From a virus: a stretch of 38,423 nucleotides of DNA. The notes beneath the pieces were generated by a model. It had not been told where the DNA came from and made no database searches. It was given only the letters and a program-made list of their open reading frames with translations. The stretch spans positions 1-38,423 of the IMG/VR virus record IMGVR_UViG_3300047560_000427. The stretch is one strand, 5' to 3'. The translations under genes were made by a program, and so were the position numbers. Shown here piece after piece: positions 1 through 6,241 of the stretch (positions are counted from its first letter, which is position 1; each line of letters begins with the position of its first letter).

Positions 1-116
1 TGACTTACTTGAGGTGTTTTGTTGTGTGAATATCCTTGCCATAGCCAACATTCACCTTCTTCTATTGTTCTTTTCATCAGTAACTCAAGTGTTTGGAATG
101 TTTTTTTTCTTGTCAT
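1..116 (-). CDS. Partial HNH-type endonuclease-like protein (N-terminus only)
   Basis: An ATG at 114-116 opens a frame that runs without a stop off the left edge, giving 38 codons. The visible part contains EGECWLWQGY, which resembles the CWLWxG segment at the start of many phage HNH homing-type endonucleases. A GAGAAG sequence lies upstream as a ribosome site. It follows the 72-aa gene in the same leftward operon. The catalytic part is outside the window, so the family call is tentative. Confidence 0.5.
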   Translation of the reverse strand, partial: MTRKKTFQTLELLMKRTIEEGECWLWQGYSHNKTPQVS

Positions 117-128
117 GTGTTCTTCTCG

Positions 129-347
129 TTACGCAAAATTCTTTGCTTTTAGTTTGGCTTCAATGGCTCGGACTACGCCATTGGTGTCAGAGTGCATCAC
201 TTTTCTGAGTGCATCTTTCACTTCTTCATTTGTAAGCCCAATCCATGTGCGTTGTTGTGCGGCCTCAAAATCTGCGCGTATACCAGCAAGATTTATTGTT
301 AGGCTCATGTTTTGTTTGATGATTTTTTCAACTTCTTCATCTGTCAT
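129..347 (-). CDS. Small hypothetical protein, 72 aa
   Basis: I do not recognise this protein. It is mostly helical and charged (starts MTDEEVEKIIKQN), with no signal peptide or membrane segment. Its start lies three bases past the stop of the cassette gene at 351-755, and its ribosome site (AAGGAG) is inside the last codons of that gene, so translation is probably coupled. Confidence 0.65.
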   Translation of the reverse strand: MTDEEVEKIIKQNMSLTINLAGIRADFEAAQQRTWIGLTNEEVKDALRKVMHSDTNGVVRAIEAKLKAKNFA

Positions 348-350
348 GTC

Positions 351-755
351 TTACTCCTTAATGCCGTGGGCGGCTTCGATTGCTCTGGCGTAATCAAGTG
401 ACGCAACATCGTAGATGTCCATCAACTTTGCAATCTGCTTATCCGTCAGCGGCTTGCGTTGTTGTGGTGTGGTGTAGACAGGTTCAGCGTCATCGTCAGG
501 CTCACTTAGCAAGTCAATAATGTTTCCCTTGGCGCTTCGCTTAATCCACGCCACAGGCTCTTGCTTCTCTGCCTCTGTGATGGCTTGGCGTAGGGATGTG
601 ATCGCGGCTTCAATCAGTTGAATTGAATGCGCATCATCAGGTGCTAGGTTTTCATATCCTTTGTACCGTTGTGCATTTTCAAACTGTTCGCTTTTTGCAT
701 AGTCCAAACCATGTTCTAACGCCTCAAGCCACTGTTTCATTGCTTCTATGCTCAT
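351..755 (-). CDS. Cassette-family protein with one EPVAW...YTTPQ module, 134 aa
   Basis: This is one of three clear paralogues lying in tandem. It begins MSIEAMKQWLEALE, has a bridging helix SLRQAITEAEKQ (about residues 54-65), one module from EPVAW (66-70) to YTTPQQRKPLT (94-104), and ends EAAHGIKE. Proteins with repeated EPVAW/LYTxPQ modules occur in many phages, but I know of no established function. The last codons ATT AAG GAG TAA supply the Shine-Dalgarno of the next gene. No catalytic motif is visible. Confidence 0.7.
   Translation of the reverse strand: MSIEAMKQWLEALEHGLDYAKSEQFENAQRYKGYENLAPDDAHSIQLIEAAITSLRQAITEAEKQEPVAWIKRSAKGNIIDLLSEPDDDAEPVYTTPQQRKPLTDKQIAKLMDIYDVASLDYARAIEAAHGIKE
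441..478. repeat. 38-bp direct repeat in the cassette array, copy 1
   Basis: This stretch, encoding the YTTPQQRKPLTD part of the 134-aa protein, is identical to 1080-1117. A third, diverged copy lies at about 1631-1668. Near-identity at the DNA level between paralogues indicates recent duplication or ongoing recombination. Confidence 0.75.
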
Positions 756-758
756 GTC

Positions 759-962
759 TTACTCCTTAATGTCGTGGGCGGCTTCCAAGCTGTCGAGTTC
801 TTCGCGTAACTCTGCAATATTCACAATGAACTTGTGAAGAGTCCTTCCACCACCCCAAGGTTTTGGACCTGCCAAGCGATGGCCACTGTAATCATCTCCA
901 ATATAAAAACTTGGCCCTTCTACGCCTGCAACGACTTCAAAAATTACTGTTCCTTTTTTCAT
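759..962 (-). CDS. Small cassette protein sharing only the family C-terminus, 67 aa
   Basis: The first 55 or so residues (MKKGTVIFEVVAGVEG...) are unrelated to the neighbouring MSIEAMKQ proteins, and only the tail SLEAAHDIKE matches them. It looks like a different body placed on the shared tail, as expected if recombination joins cassettes at their common ends. Its stop is three bases from the next start, with the AAGGAG site in its own codons. Function unknown. Confidence 0.65.
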   Translation of the reverse strand: MKKGTVIFEVVAGVEGPSFYIGDDYSGHRLAGPKPWGGGRTLHKFIVNIAELREELDSLEAAHDIKE

Positions 963-965
963 TTG

Positions 966-1511
966 TTACTCCTTAATGTGATGAGCAGCTTCGGCTTGAC
1001 GAAATATTCCGATGCGATAGTCACGGTCAACAGGCTTTCCACGGTAATAAATATGGTCTGTCATCAAATCTATTTCTGCATCCGTCAGCGGCTTGCGTTG
1101 TTGTGGTGTGGTGTAGAGAGTGCGTACTTCATACGGCCCGTGACCATCATGGTGGTCTGGGATTCCGTCATACCAATCTGAACAATGAGGATTGCGATAT
1201 TGATGTATCGCCACAGGCTCACCCTGCTCCTGCTTTGGTTGTGGTGTGGTGCAATTCGCGCATTTAAATGGCTCGTACCATTTTTTTGTCGCTGGGGTTT
1301 GAGCCTCATACATTTTTTGAGAAATGAAGCGCTTTAATCCAGCAATACCAGTAAATCTCCACGCCACAGGCTCACCCTGCTCTTGCTTCTCTGCCTCTGT
1401 GATGGCTTGGCGTATGGATGTGTGCGCTTGCCATGCCGTGTCTTCATCGAGTTTGTGGTTCAACCACAATTCCAAAGCCTCAAGCGCCTGTTTCATTGCT
1501 TCTATGCTCAT
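966..1511 (-). CDS. Cassette-family protein with two EPVAW-type modules, 181 aa
   Basis: A paralogue of the 351-755 and 1515-2417 genes. It starts MSIEAMKQALEALE, has SIRQAITEAEKQE near 32-44, a first module from EPVAW (47-51) to CTTPQPK (87-93), a second from EPVAI (98-102) to LYTTPQQRKPLT (132-143), and ends EAAHHIKE. A CANC pair and several His residues could bind metal, but this is weak. Protein length tracks module number: 134, 181 and 300 aa for one, two and three or more modules. Confidence 0.7.
   Translation of the reverse strand: MSIEAMKQALEALELWLNHKLDEDTAWQAHTSIRQAITEAEKQEQGEPVAWRFTGIAGLKRFISQKMYEAQTPATKKWYEPFKCANCTTPQPKQEQGEPVAIHQYRNPHCSDWYDGIPDHHDGHGPYEVRTLYTTPQQRKPLTDAEIDLMTDHIYYRGKPVDRDYRIGIFRQAEAAHHIKE
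1080..1117. repeat. 38-bp direct repeat in the cassette array, copy 2
   Basis: Identical to 441-478; here it encodes the YTTPQQRKPLTD segment of the 181-aa cassette protein. Further long shared blocks encode the RQAITEAEKQ bridge (about 561-592, 1383-1414 and 2256-2287). Confidence 0.75.
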
Positions 1512-1514
1512 GTC

Positions 1515-2417
1515 TTACTCCTTAATGCCGTGGGCGGCTTCGATTGCTTCTTTCAACGCTAAATCCCAACCGTCACCATCCCAACCGTCTTGACGGAAAA
1601 GGCTGTTGCGAATGACTTGGAATTGCTCAACCGTTAGCGGCTTTCCTTGTTGTGGTGTGGTGTAGAGAGGCTCATTTAAACAACCTTCTCCACCAATACC
1701 TTCTGCAAACCAGAAACCAAGTTCAGGGTCGTTTGGGTACGAAATACGCCACGCCACAGGCTCAACCTGCTCTTGCTTGGCTAATTGAGTTTCAAGATCA
1801 TATATGCGCTGATACAAGCGACTACGAATGTCTACTTCGTCTTGGTCTGTTTGCGATGTGGTATTGTTTCTTGCTTTGAGTGCAGCTTCAAACTCTTTAA
1901 ACTCTTTTGGATAGCCATGCTCCGCGACAATGAGGTCAACAATCGCACGTTCACGCGCTAAAGGCTCTTGCTCTGCTTTTGGTTGTGGCTCGGTATATAG
2001 AGCGCGTATTTCATAACCACATGAATCTCGTCGCCAATGTGCTTGTTTCTCATCGTCTAAATTTTCCCATTCAGACTCGTTGTCCATTCGGCCCTGCCAC
2101 GCCACAGGCTCTTGCTCAACCATTTTCGTGGCGTCAGGAATATGGTCTGCCTTTGGTTGTGGGTGGGTGTAGAGATTGCCTATAACCGCTTTAGGTGCAA
2201 GCGTCTTGTAATACACACCACCTTCACCGTCATCAACACATTCAGCCACAGGCTCTTGCTTCTCTGCCTCTTCGATGGCTTGGCGTAAAGATGTGCCTGC
2301 GGACAATAGTAAATCCTGTGCGTATTCGTGCTTTGTCTTTGCTGTTAATTGTTTTTTCAAACAAGCATCTGCATATTCCAAAGCCTCAAGCCACTGTTTC
2401 ATTGCTTCTATGCTCAT
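1515..2417 (-). CDS. Largest cassette-family protein, three to four modules, 300 aa
   Basis: Starts MSIEAMKQWLEALE and ends AAHGIKE like its paralogues. Modules run from EPVAE (55) to LYTHPQPK (82-89), from EPVAW (103) to LYTEPQPK (140-147), and from EPVAW (219) to LYTTPQQGKPLT (251-262). A degenerate EPLAR (151) and a predicted coiled stretch (190-215) lie between. Its ATG overlaps the TGA of the zinc-ribbon gene as ATGA. It is the promoter-proximal member of the array. The modules are recognisable phage repeats of unknown role. Confidence 0.7.
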   Translation of the reverse strand: MSIEAMKQWLEALEYADACLKKQLTAKTKHEYAQDLLLSAGTSLRQAIEEAEKQEPVAECVDDGEGGVYYKTLAPKAVIGNLYTHPQPKADHIPDATKMVEQEPVAWQGRMDNESEWENLDDEKQAHWRRDSCGYEIRALYTEPQPKAEQEPLARERAIVDLIVAEHGYPKEFKEFEAALKARNNTTSQTDQDEVDIRSRLYQRIYDLETQLAKQEQVEPVAWRISYPNDPELGFWFAEGIGGEGCLNEPLYTTPQQGKPLTVEQFQVIRNSLFRQDGWDGDGWDLALKEAIEAAHGIKE

Positions 2418-2626
2418 TTTTGGTACTCCACAATATGTCCACAGTCTTTACAAATCATTTTGTAACGGGTGTAGTAGTAAACGTCATAAGACATTTTTGG
2501 TTTCTTTTCTTCTTCAGCCATTTGAGTCATTGTTAAATGAATCTCTTGAGGCTTTGAAACCACTTGTTCATGCAAAACATTTGTTGAATCACATTTATCG
2601 CAATGAATGATGTTGATGTAACTCAT
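2414..2626 (-). CDS. Small zinc-ribbon-like protein, 70 aa
   Basis: Two CxxC pairs, CDKC near residue 9 and CKDC near residue 59, frame a middle containing a Met/Glu/Lys-rich stretch. This is the usual layout of a four-Cys zinc ribbon, so a nucleic-acid or protein-binding role is plausible but unproven. Both ends overlap neighbours as ATGA, with the 34-aa gene before it and the 300-aa cassette gene after it. Confidence 0.65.
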   Translation of the reverse strand: MSYINIIHCDKCDSTNVLHEQVVSKPQEIHLTMTQMAEEEKKPKMSYDVYYYTRYKMICKDCGHIVEYQK

Positions 2627-2727
2627 AAAGGAGCCTTTGGCAGTTGTGCGCGTTGCGCTGCTTTGTATGCTTGTTCTTGAGATTTAGTCCAGGGGACTAC
2701 TGGTTGTGTTGGGAAAGGCCATGTCAT
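2623..2727 (-). CDS. Micro-protein, 34 aa, Pro/Gln-rich
   Basis: The frame ATG (2727) to TGA (2623) encodes a peptide starting MTWPFPTQPVVPW, with an Ala/Gln helix at the end. It exactly fills the gap between two genes: its ATG overlaps the upstream TGA, and its TGA overlaps the downstream ATG. That double ATGA fit is the main evidence. Function unknown. Confidence 0.6.
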   Translation of the reverse strand: MTWPFPTQPVVPWTKSQEQAYKAAQRAQLPKAPL

Positions 2728-2957
2728 GCTTCATCTCTTGCTCGGATTGTTCTGGCGCATTGATCAACTGCCAAAGCAGAATTACCAACAACCTCAATCA
2801 CCAATTCTTCACACACCTTTGCACACGCCTCACGCTCTTTAGCAGTGACAACGTCTGCTACCAGTTTTGCAAACTTTCTCAACTGTTCTTTTCTAAAGTG
2901 CACGGTTGCGTGTAAATCAGCCTCTTTAGCCATCTCAATGATTTCATCTTGTGTCAT
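2724..2957 (-). CDS. Phage protein with MTQDEIIEM start and IRAR end, 77 aa
   Basis: Starts MTQDEIIEMAKEADL, carries FAKLVADVV-KEREACA in the middle, and ends IRARDEA. The same pattern occurs in the 4016-4255 gene, so the two are paralogues. The type is common in phages of Proteobacteria and has no known function. A helical, soluble protein is predicted. It overlaps both neighbours by four bases. Confidence 0.65.
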   Translation of the reverse strand: MTQDEIIEMAKEADLHATVHFRKEQLRKFAKLVADVVTAKEREACAKVCEELVIEVVGNSALAVDQCARTIRARDEA

Positions 2958-3280
2958 TTCATTGCCTTTCCTATTTCAGCCGCTGCTCTTACGATTGCTC
3001 GGCGGGTTGCTCTTTCAGGATCATCACCATAATGCGGCTCATCAATCAGAATCTCACCGCAAAGAACACGAGAACAAGCAGAGTCGCCATGAATCCAAGG
3101 CTCAACATCCATTCGCAACTTCACAGCCAGACGCAGCGCATCACCATCGTCTGTTAGTGGGTTCCACCAACCGCTATCAGGGTCATCGTCAATCATTCCC
3201 CATTCGCCAAGATATTCGTAATATTTGCGCTTATATCCAGCCGCTTTAGCAGCCAGCTCTAACAGTTCTTTATCAGTCAT
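2954..3280 (-). CDS. Conserved phage protein with WNPLTDDGDALRLAVKL motif, 108 aa
   Basis: The central WNPLTDDGDALRLAVKL and the ending ATRRAIVRAAAEIGKAM are hallmarks of a small family I recognise from betaproteobacterial phages. Its role is not established. The N-terminus MTDKELLELAAKAAG is helical. Overlap with the next gene is ATGA. No membrane segment or metal site is apparent. Confidence 0.7.
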   Translation of the reverse strand: MTDKELLELAAKAAGYKRKYYEYLGEWGMIDDDPDSGWWNPLTDDGDALRLAVKLRMDVEPWIHGDSACSRVLCGEILIDEPHYGDDPERATRRAIVRAAAEIGKAMK

Positions 3281-3289
3281 ATCAATCCT

Positions 3290-3571
3290 TTACATGTGCT
3301 TTTCAATCAATCTCTCTATCCCTCTTTCGATGTCTCCATCTCCTAACTCTTTGAGGTTTAGTGTCGCTATGTTATTTATCTTGAGTGTAACAGTCAAGCC
3401 TTCTTTTTTCGGTTGTTGTATTTTTGTTGAAGGTCTGCCAGCGCCCGGTCTTTTTCCACCACGTTTCGTCCTTGGGCCTACGAATTCATCCCAGTACCAA
3501 GAGGGCTTTTTGTAGTATTTCTCGTACTCGCTCTCTTTTTTTGGATCGTATCCAATGTCATTCCAGTCCAT
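3290..3571 (-). CDS. Putative DNA-binding protein with AT-hook-like KRPGAGRP, 93 aa
   Basis: The middle contains RGGKRPGAGRPS, a GRP-type AT-hook-like basic patch. The C-terminal half (VTLKINNIATLNLKELGDG...) resembles a ribbon-helix-helix strand followed by helices. Both point to DNA binding, possibly as an early regulator. I place the start at the ATG at 3571; a GTG at 3580 is an in-frame alternative. It overlaps the end of the resolvase gene by 14 bases. Confidence 0.55.
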   Translation of the reverse strand: MDWNDIGYDPKKESEYEKYYKKPSWYWDEFVGPRTKRGGKRPGAGRPSTKIQQPKKEGLTVTLKINNIATLNLKELGDGDIERGIERLIEKHM

Positions 3572-4019
3572 CGTTCTCACGCCGTAAGTACTCTGCCATC
3601 AGTAATGCTTCTGCTCTTCCGTTGTCTTTTTTTCTTTTTAGCGGAGCAATAGGCCATATTTCTCTTGCCAGGGTCAAACTCTTGTTTTTGTCAGAATCGA
3701 GTTTGAGGGCTTTTTTCCATTTCTGAGGGGTAACTATGTGCCAGGGGCAATTAAAGCGTTCTACGATGGCTATAGCGGCTCCAAACGCCATCCCAAACTT
3801 GAAACTGGAGCTAACTCCTTGTCCTGGCATAGCATGGACTGATTCAATGATGATCTCTATGTCTTGTCGGTCAACTGCTTGACACATTTCTGCCCAAACT
3901 GATCGGGAAAGAATGTGTTTTTCATTGTGGATCATGTCGCCACAAGAGATGTACTTCCCGTTGTGGTCAACAATGCCCCAAGCTCCAGTAAACCCAGGGT
4001 CGATGCCTAAGTACATCAT
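3558..4019 (-). CDS. RuvC-like Holliday-junction resolvase
   Basis: The N-terminus reads LGIDPGFTGAWGIVD, the first RNase-H-fold strand of RuvC-type nucleases with the catalytic Asp at residue 7. IIIESVHAMPGQG supplies the second acidic residue (Glu59), and KDNGRAEALLMAEY (131-144) the C-terminal acidic pair (Asp132, Glu137). VTPQKWKKAL (96-105) is also typical. At 153 aa it is close to RuvC length. It probably resolves branched replication and recombination intermediates before packaging. It shares an operon with the replication gene and pairs functionally with the ERF/SSB module on the other strand. Confidence 0.85.
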   Translation of the reverse strand: MMYLGIDPGFTGAWGIVDHNGKYISCGDMIHNEKHILSRSVWAEMCQAVDRQDIEIIIESVHAMPGQGVSSSFKFGMAFGAAIAIVERFNCPWHIVTPQKWKKALKLDSDKNKSLTLAREIWPIAPLKRKKDNGRAEALLMAEYLRRENDGLE

Positions 4020-4255
4020 GCTTTACCTCTTGCTCGGATTGAGTTTGCCGCAAATTCATATTCTTTGAATCCAGCGATGTTTAATACTGTTTGAGCACAC
4101 GCCTCACGCTCTTTATCAGTGGCAACGGCTGCTACCAGTTTGGCAAAGGCTTCAAGTTCTTCAGTAACGATTACCCAAAACCCATTTTGCTCAGGATCAA
4201 CTCGGTCTTTATCGCACGATGCTCTAAGCATCTCAATGATTTCATCTTGTGTCAT
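4016..4255 (-). CDS. Paralogue of the MTQDEIIEM...IRAR protein, 79 aa
   Basis: Starts MTQDEIIEMLRASCD and ends SIRARGKA, with FAKLVAAVATDKEREACA in between, matching the 2724-2957 protein. I place the start at the ATG at 4255 because it overlaps the upstream TGA as ATGA; an in-frame start 15 codons earlier would intrude into the neighbour. Function unknown. Confidence 0.65.
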   Translation of the reverse strand: MTQDEIIEMLRASCDKDRVDPEQNGFWVIVTEELEAFAKLVAAVATDKEREACAQTVLNIAGFKEYEFAANSIRARGKA

Positions 4256-4731
4256 GCCAACTCCCTCGTGATAACTCGCACCTTCTTTGTGATAATGCAT
4301 TGATTAACATAGTCGATTGATTGTTCAAGTTCTTTTACTGTCGTTTCCTCTAACTGTTGGTCATGAACTTGCATAGCCAGTTTCACAGCTTGAATCTCAG
4401 GACCAGTAAACAGATAACTCTTGCCATTCACCCCTCGTCTACCCATTTCGTAAACAGCGTCTTGGGCTTCTTTGATCTCTGGCAACCAATCACTTCCCTT
4501 TTCAGGAAATAGCTTGGCAATAGCTTCTGCTTGGTTGAATGCATGAATGAGAATGTCGGCATGTTCCATAGTGCCTCTGCCGAACAAAATCTCGTCTAGG
4601 GCTGCATGGTTTTTTGTAATCAGCGTAGTGCCAGCACCTGGGACTTTTGCCACTGTTAGCATGCCTGACTTAACGTATGTCATTACATCTAGACGGATGC
4701 CCTTAGGACGGTATTTGCTTCTTTTTTTCAT
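4252..4731 (-). CDS. Conserved phage protein with RSKYRPKG start, 159 aa
   Basis: Starts MKKRSKYRPKGIRLDVMTYV and is otherwise helical, with no clear catalytic motif. Proteins with this basic N-terminus occur in replication regions of betaproteobacterial phages, but their role is not known to me. The ATG at 4731 has an AGGA site about nine bases upstream, so I prefer it to the TTG one codon earlier. It overlaps the next upstream gene by 29 bases. Confidence 0.6.
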   Translation of the reverse strand: MKKRSKYRPKGIRLDVMTYVKSGMLTVAKVPGAGTTLITKNHAALDEILFGRGTMEHADILIHAFNQAEAIAKLFPEKGSDWLPEIKEAQDAVYEMGRRGVNGKSYLFTGPEIQAVKLAMQVHDQQLEETTVKELEQSIDYVNQCIITKKVRVITRELA

Positions 4732-4888
4732 CAATGCGTTCCTTTACAAGTTCTGGAAGGTCTTTAAATAAACCTGAGTTATCGTCGCGTAACGAACGGA
4801 CTTGATGACGAGCGTGTTCTACGGTAGCGGGATTCAGCGCCATAGTCGCATAGTGTTCTACTAATCTCTGGATCAGTTGTTCGTACAT
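4703..4888 (-). CDS. Small helical protein, 61 aa
   Basis: Starts MYEQLIQRLVEHYATMA and has a charged C-terminal helix (LVKERIDEKKKQ). Its first 110 bases overlap, in another frame, the end of the 4779-4991 frame, which is unusually long for this operon. The sequence is protein-like, so I regard this frame as the genuine one in the overlap. An AGG sits about eight bases upstream of the ATG. Confidence 0.55.
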   Translation of the reverse strand: MYEQLIQRLVEHYATMALNPATVEHARHQVRSLRDDNSGLFKDLPELVKERIDEKKKQIPS

Positions 4889-4991
4889 CTAGATCACCTG
4901 TTTTTATTAATGCTTGGTTGATCAGGTTGAAGGGAATCAGTTTGTTTCTTTTTGCTTCATCCAGGATCTTGTTTGCTTTGTCTCTTGTCAT
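4779..4991 (-). CDS. Small protein with long out-of-frame 3' overlap, 70 aa
   Basis: The first 34 residues (MTRDKANKILDEAKRNKLIPF...) look like a real helical phage protein. The last 36 become Arg/Ser-rich and lie antiphase to the 61-aa gene at 4703-4888. Either the protein truly extends through the overlap, or an indel removed an earlier stop. The start overlaps the DUF1376 gene stop as ATGA, which supports the N-terminus. Confidence 0.5.
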   Translation of the reverse strand: MTRDKANKILDEAKRNKLIPFNLINQALIKTGDLDVRTTDPEISRTLCDYGAESRYRRTRSSSSPFVTRR

Positions 4992-5812
4992 TTTTGCTCC
5001 TCAGAAATCTTCTGACGCAAAGCAGCAAGCCGTTCAAGAGTCTCCAAGGATGGAGCAGCGGCCCTCTTTGCATCTTGGTCAAGTTTGACAAGTGCTGGGT
5101 CACGCTCTTGGCTTCCAGGCACTGTTGTAGAAAAGTTGTCGAACTTGTTTACAGTCTTAACTTCCGCGATTTCATACAAGTCTTGCCAACTGCTTGTAAT
5201 TGATCGCTCAAGAATAGCTTGGACATTTTGTCCGTTGTTCTTGAACTTCTCAAGCTTGTTGATCAACAACTTTATTGCATAATCAGTTGGTGGCTTCTTA
5301 ATGCGCTTACGCATCTTGATGAATGCTTCCCATGTCTCCATTGGTAACCAATCTGGAAAAACAAAAACATCCTTTGTTTTATGGTTAGTGGTTAGTGGAT
5401 AGTGGTTAGTGGTTGGTTGAACATACGTTGAACTAGATTCCAACATCTGTTCATCATCTGTTTGAACACCTGTTGAACTATTGTTCGTCATGCGTTTAGC
5501 AGCAGATGCTTTTCCAGCCTTCTTTTTGCTGTTTATGAAGTCATAGTATTCAGCTATGCCTTCTTCGCAACGATGATTGATCCAATGTGAACCTTCTTCA
5601 TTGATGACAAAAAAGGTGTTTAACAGCCATTGAACCTTGTCTTTTTGGTCTCTTGCGCTGACACGCATGCTGAGTTGTTCAATGTCATTCTCAAGAGGAT
5701 GTTCGGTATCGTAGTAATACCAAATCAACTTCATGTAAATGCCAATTTCCTCATTAGTCAAAAATGAGGTGCTCTTGATGAAATCACCAATGTGATGCTG
5801 GTAGTAGTGCAT
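4988..5812 (-). CDS. DUF1376-type phage replication initiation protein
   Basis: The N-terminal 90 residues (YYQHHIGDFIKSTSFLTNEE, then YYYDTEHPL) match the DUF1376/YdaU-like winged-helix domain found in phage replication proteins. A low-complexity linker rich in Ser, Thr, Asn and His (about 110-145) joins it to a helical C-terminal domain beginning near FPDWLPMETWEAF. It would bind the origin and recruit host replication proteins, since no helicase or polymerase is visible here. At 274 aa it is a usual length. The ribosome site is weak, so coupling to an upstream micro-gene is possible. The linker is encoded by a heptanucleotide repeat. Confidence 0.75.
   Translation of the reverse strand: MHYYQHHIGDFIKSTSFLTNEEIGIYMKLIWYYYDTEHPLENDIEQLSMRVSARDQKDKVQWLLNTFFVINEEGSHWINHRCEEGIAEYYDFINSKKKAGKASAAKRMTNNSSTGVQTDDEQMLESSSTYVQPTTNHYPLTTNHKTKDVFVFPDWLPMETWEAFIKMRKRIKKPPTDYAIKLLINKLEKFKNNGQNVQAILERSITSSWQDLYEIAEVKTVNKFDNFSTTVPGSQERDPALVKLDQDAKRAAAPSLETLERLAALRQKISEEQK
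5383..5417. repeat. Five tandem copies of a heptanucleotide (GGTTAGT) inside the replication gene
   Basis: Units at 5383, 5390, 5397, 5404 and 5411 read GGTTAGT, GGTTAGT, GGATAGT, GGTTAGT and GGTTGGT. On the coding strand the unit is ACTAACC, and three units encode seven residues, giving the TTNHYPL-TTNH linker. Because 7 is not a multiple of 3, unit gain or loss would shift the frame of the C-terminal half. Confidence 0.85.
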
Positions 5813-5888
5813 ATTGCCCGCTTTTTAACAGCCCCTTTGATGAAAAAACTGCGGCAGGAGAAGGGGTAACTCTTTTCGGTCTGCTCAT
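5784..5888 (-). CDS. Possible micro-protein upstream of the replication gene, 34 aa
   Basis: ATG at 5888 opens MSRPKRVTPSPAAVF and closes at 5784, overlapping the start of the DUF1376 gene by 29 bases. An 11-codon frame directly upstream ends in an ATGA overlap with this start. It could be a genuine small basic protein or merely a coupling device for the weak ribosome site of the DUF1376 gene. Confidence 0.35.
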   Translation of the reverse strand: MSRPKRVTPSPAAVFSSKGLLKSGQYALLPASHW

Positions 5889-5921
5889 GACTTCAGACCT
5901 AGCCGTGTTTCATAAATCATA

Positions 5922-6083
5922 TCACGATTCCGTGATGATCTTGGCACGTTGCATGTTCTGCAACATTTCTAAAAACATAACTGCTGCTGCTTGTGATACG
6001 CCACCCTCAGATCCAGGTTCAGCGATGATCTGGACACCAAGAGTACCGTCTTCTTTGTCTGTCAGAATGATGTTGACTGTCAT
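5922..6083 (-). CDS. Small protein, 53 aa, unknown
   Basis: The frame runs from ATG 6083 to TGA 5922. It starts MTVNIILTDKEDGTLGVQII and ends in a helix (VMFLEMLQNMQ). The ATG overlaps the stop of the membrane protein before it as ATGA. The alternating first half suggests a beta strand pair then a helix. I do not recognise a family. Confidence 0.6.
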   Translation of the reverse strand: MTVNIILTDKEDGTLGVQIIAEPGSEGGVSQAAAVMFLEMLQNMQRAKIITES

Positions 6084-6241
6084 TTACGATCTTCCCAGTA
6101 CTTGATCACTCGCTTGATCAACCACTCATGTGCTTCATAGATGAACATTACGCCCACCCAGAAACAAGACAAGACTGTCAGTGTGGCAAGTACAGTCATC
6201 ACAATCAAAAATGCATCCCATGCAATGCTAAAAAAGTTCAT
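6080..6241 (-). CDS. Single-span small membrane protein, 53 aa
   Basis: The frame from ATG 6241 to TGA 6080 has one hydrophobic segment at about residues 11-35 (FLIVMTVLATLTVLSCFWVG) followed by a basic, amphipathic tail ending YWEDRK. Both ends overlap neighbours as ATGA. It is predicted to sit in the inner membrane; early phage proteins of this kind often target the host envelope, but nothing specific can be assigned. Confidence 0.6.
   Translation of the reverse strand: MNFFSIAWDAFLIVMTVLATLTVLSCFWVGVMFIYEAHEWLIKRVIKYWEDRK

Noticed and set aside
351-2417. Possible CRISPR-like array from repeated blocks
   Set aside because: Repeats are irregularly spaced, lie inside coding frames and match the protein modules of paralogous genes.
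4016-4300. Upstream start giving a 94-aa version of the MTQDEIIEM protein
   Set aside because: The downstream ATG at 4255 forms the ATGA overlap used throughout this operon and matches the start of the paralogue.
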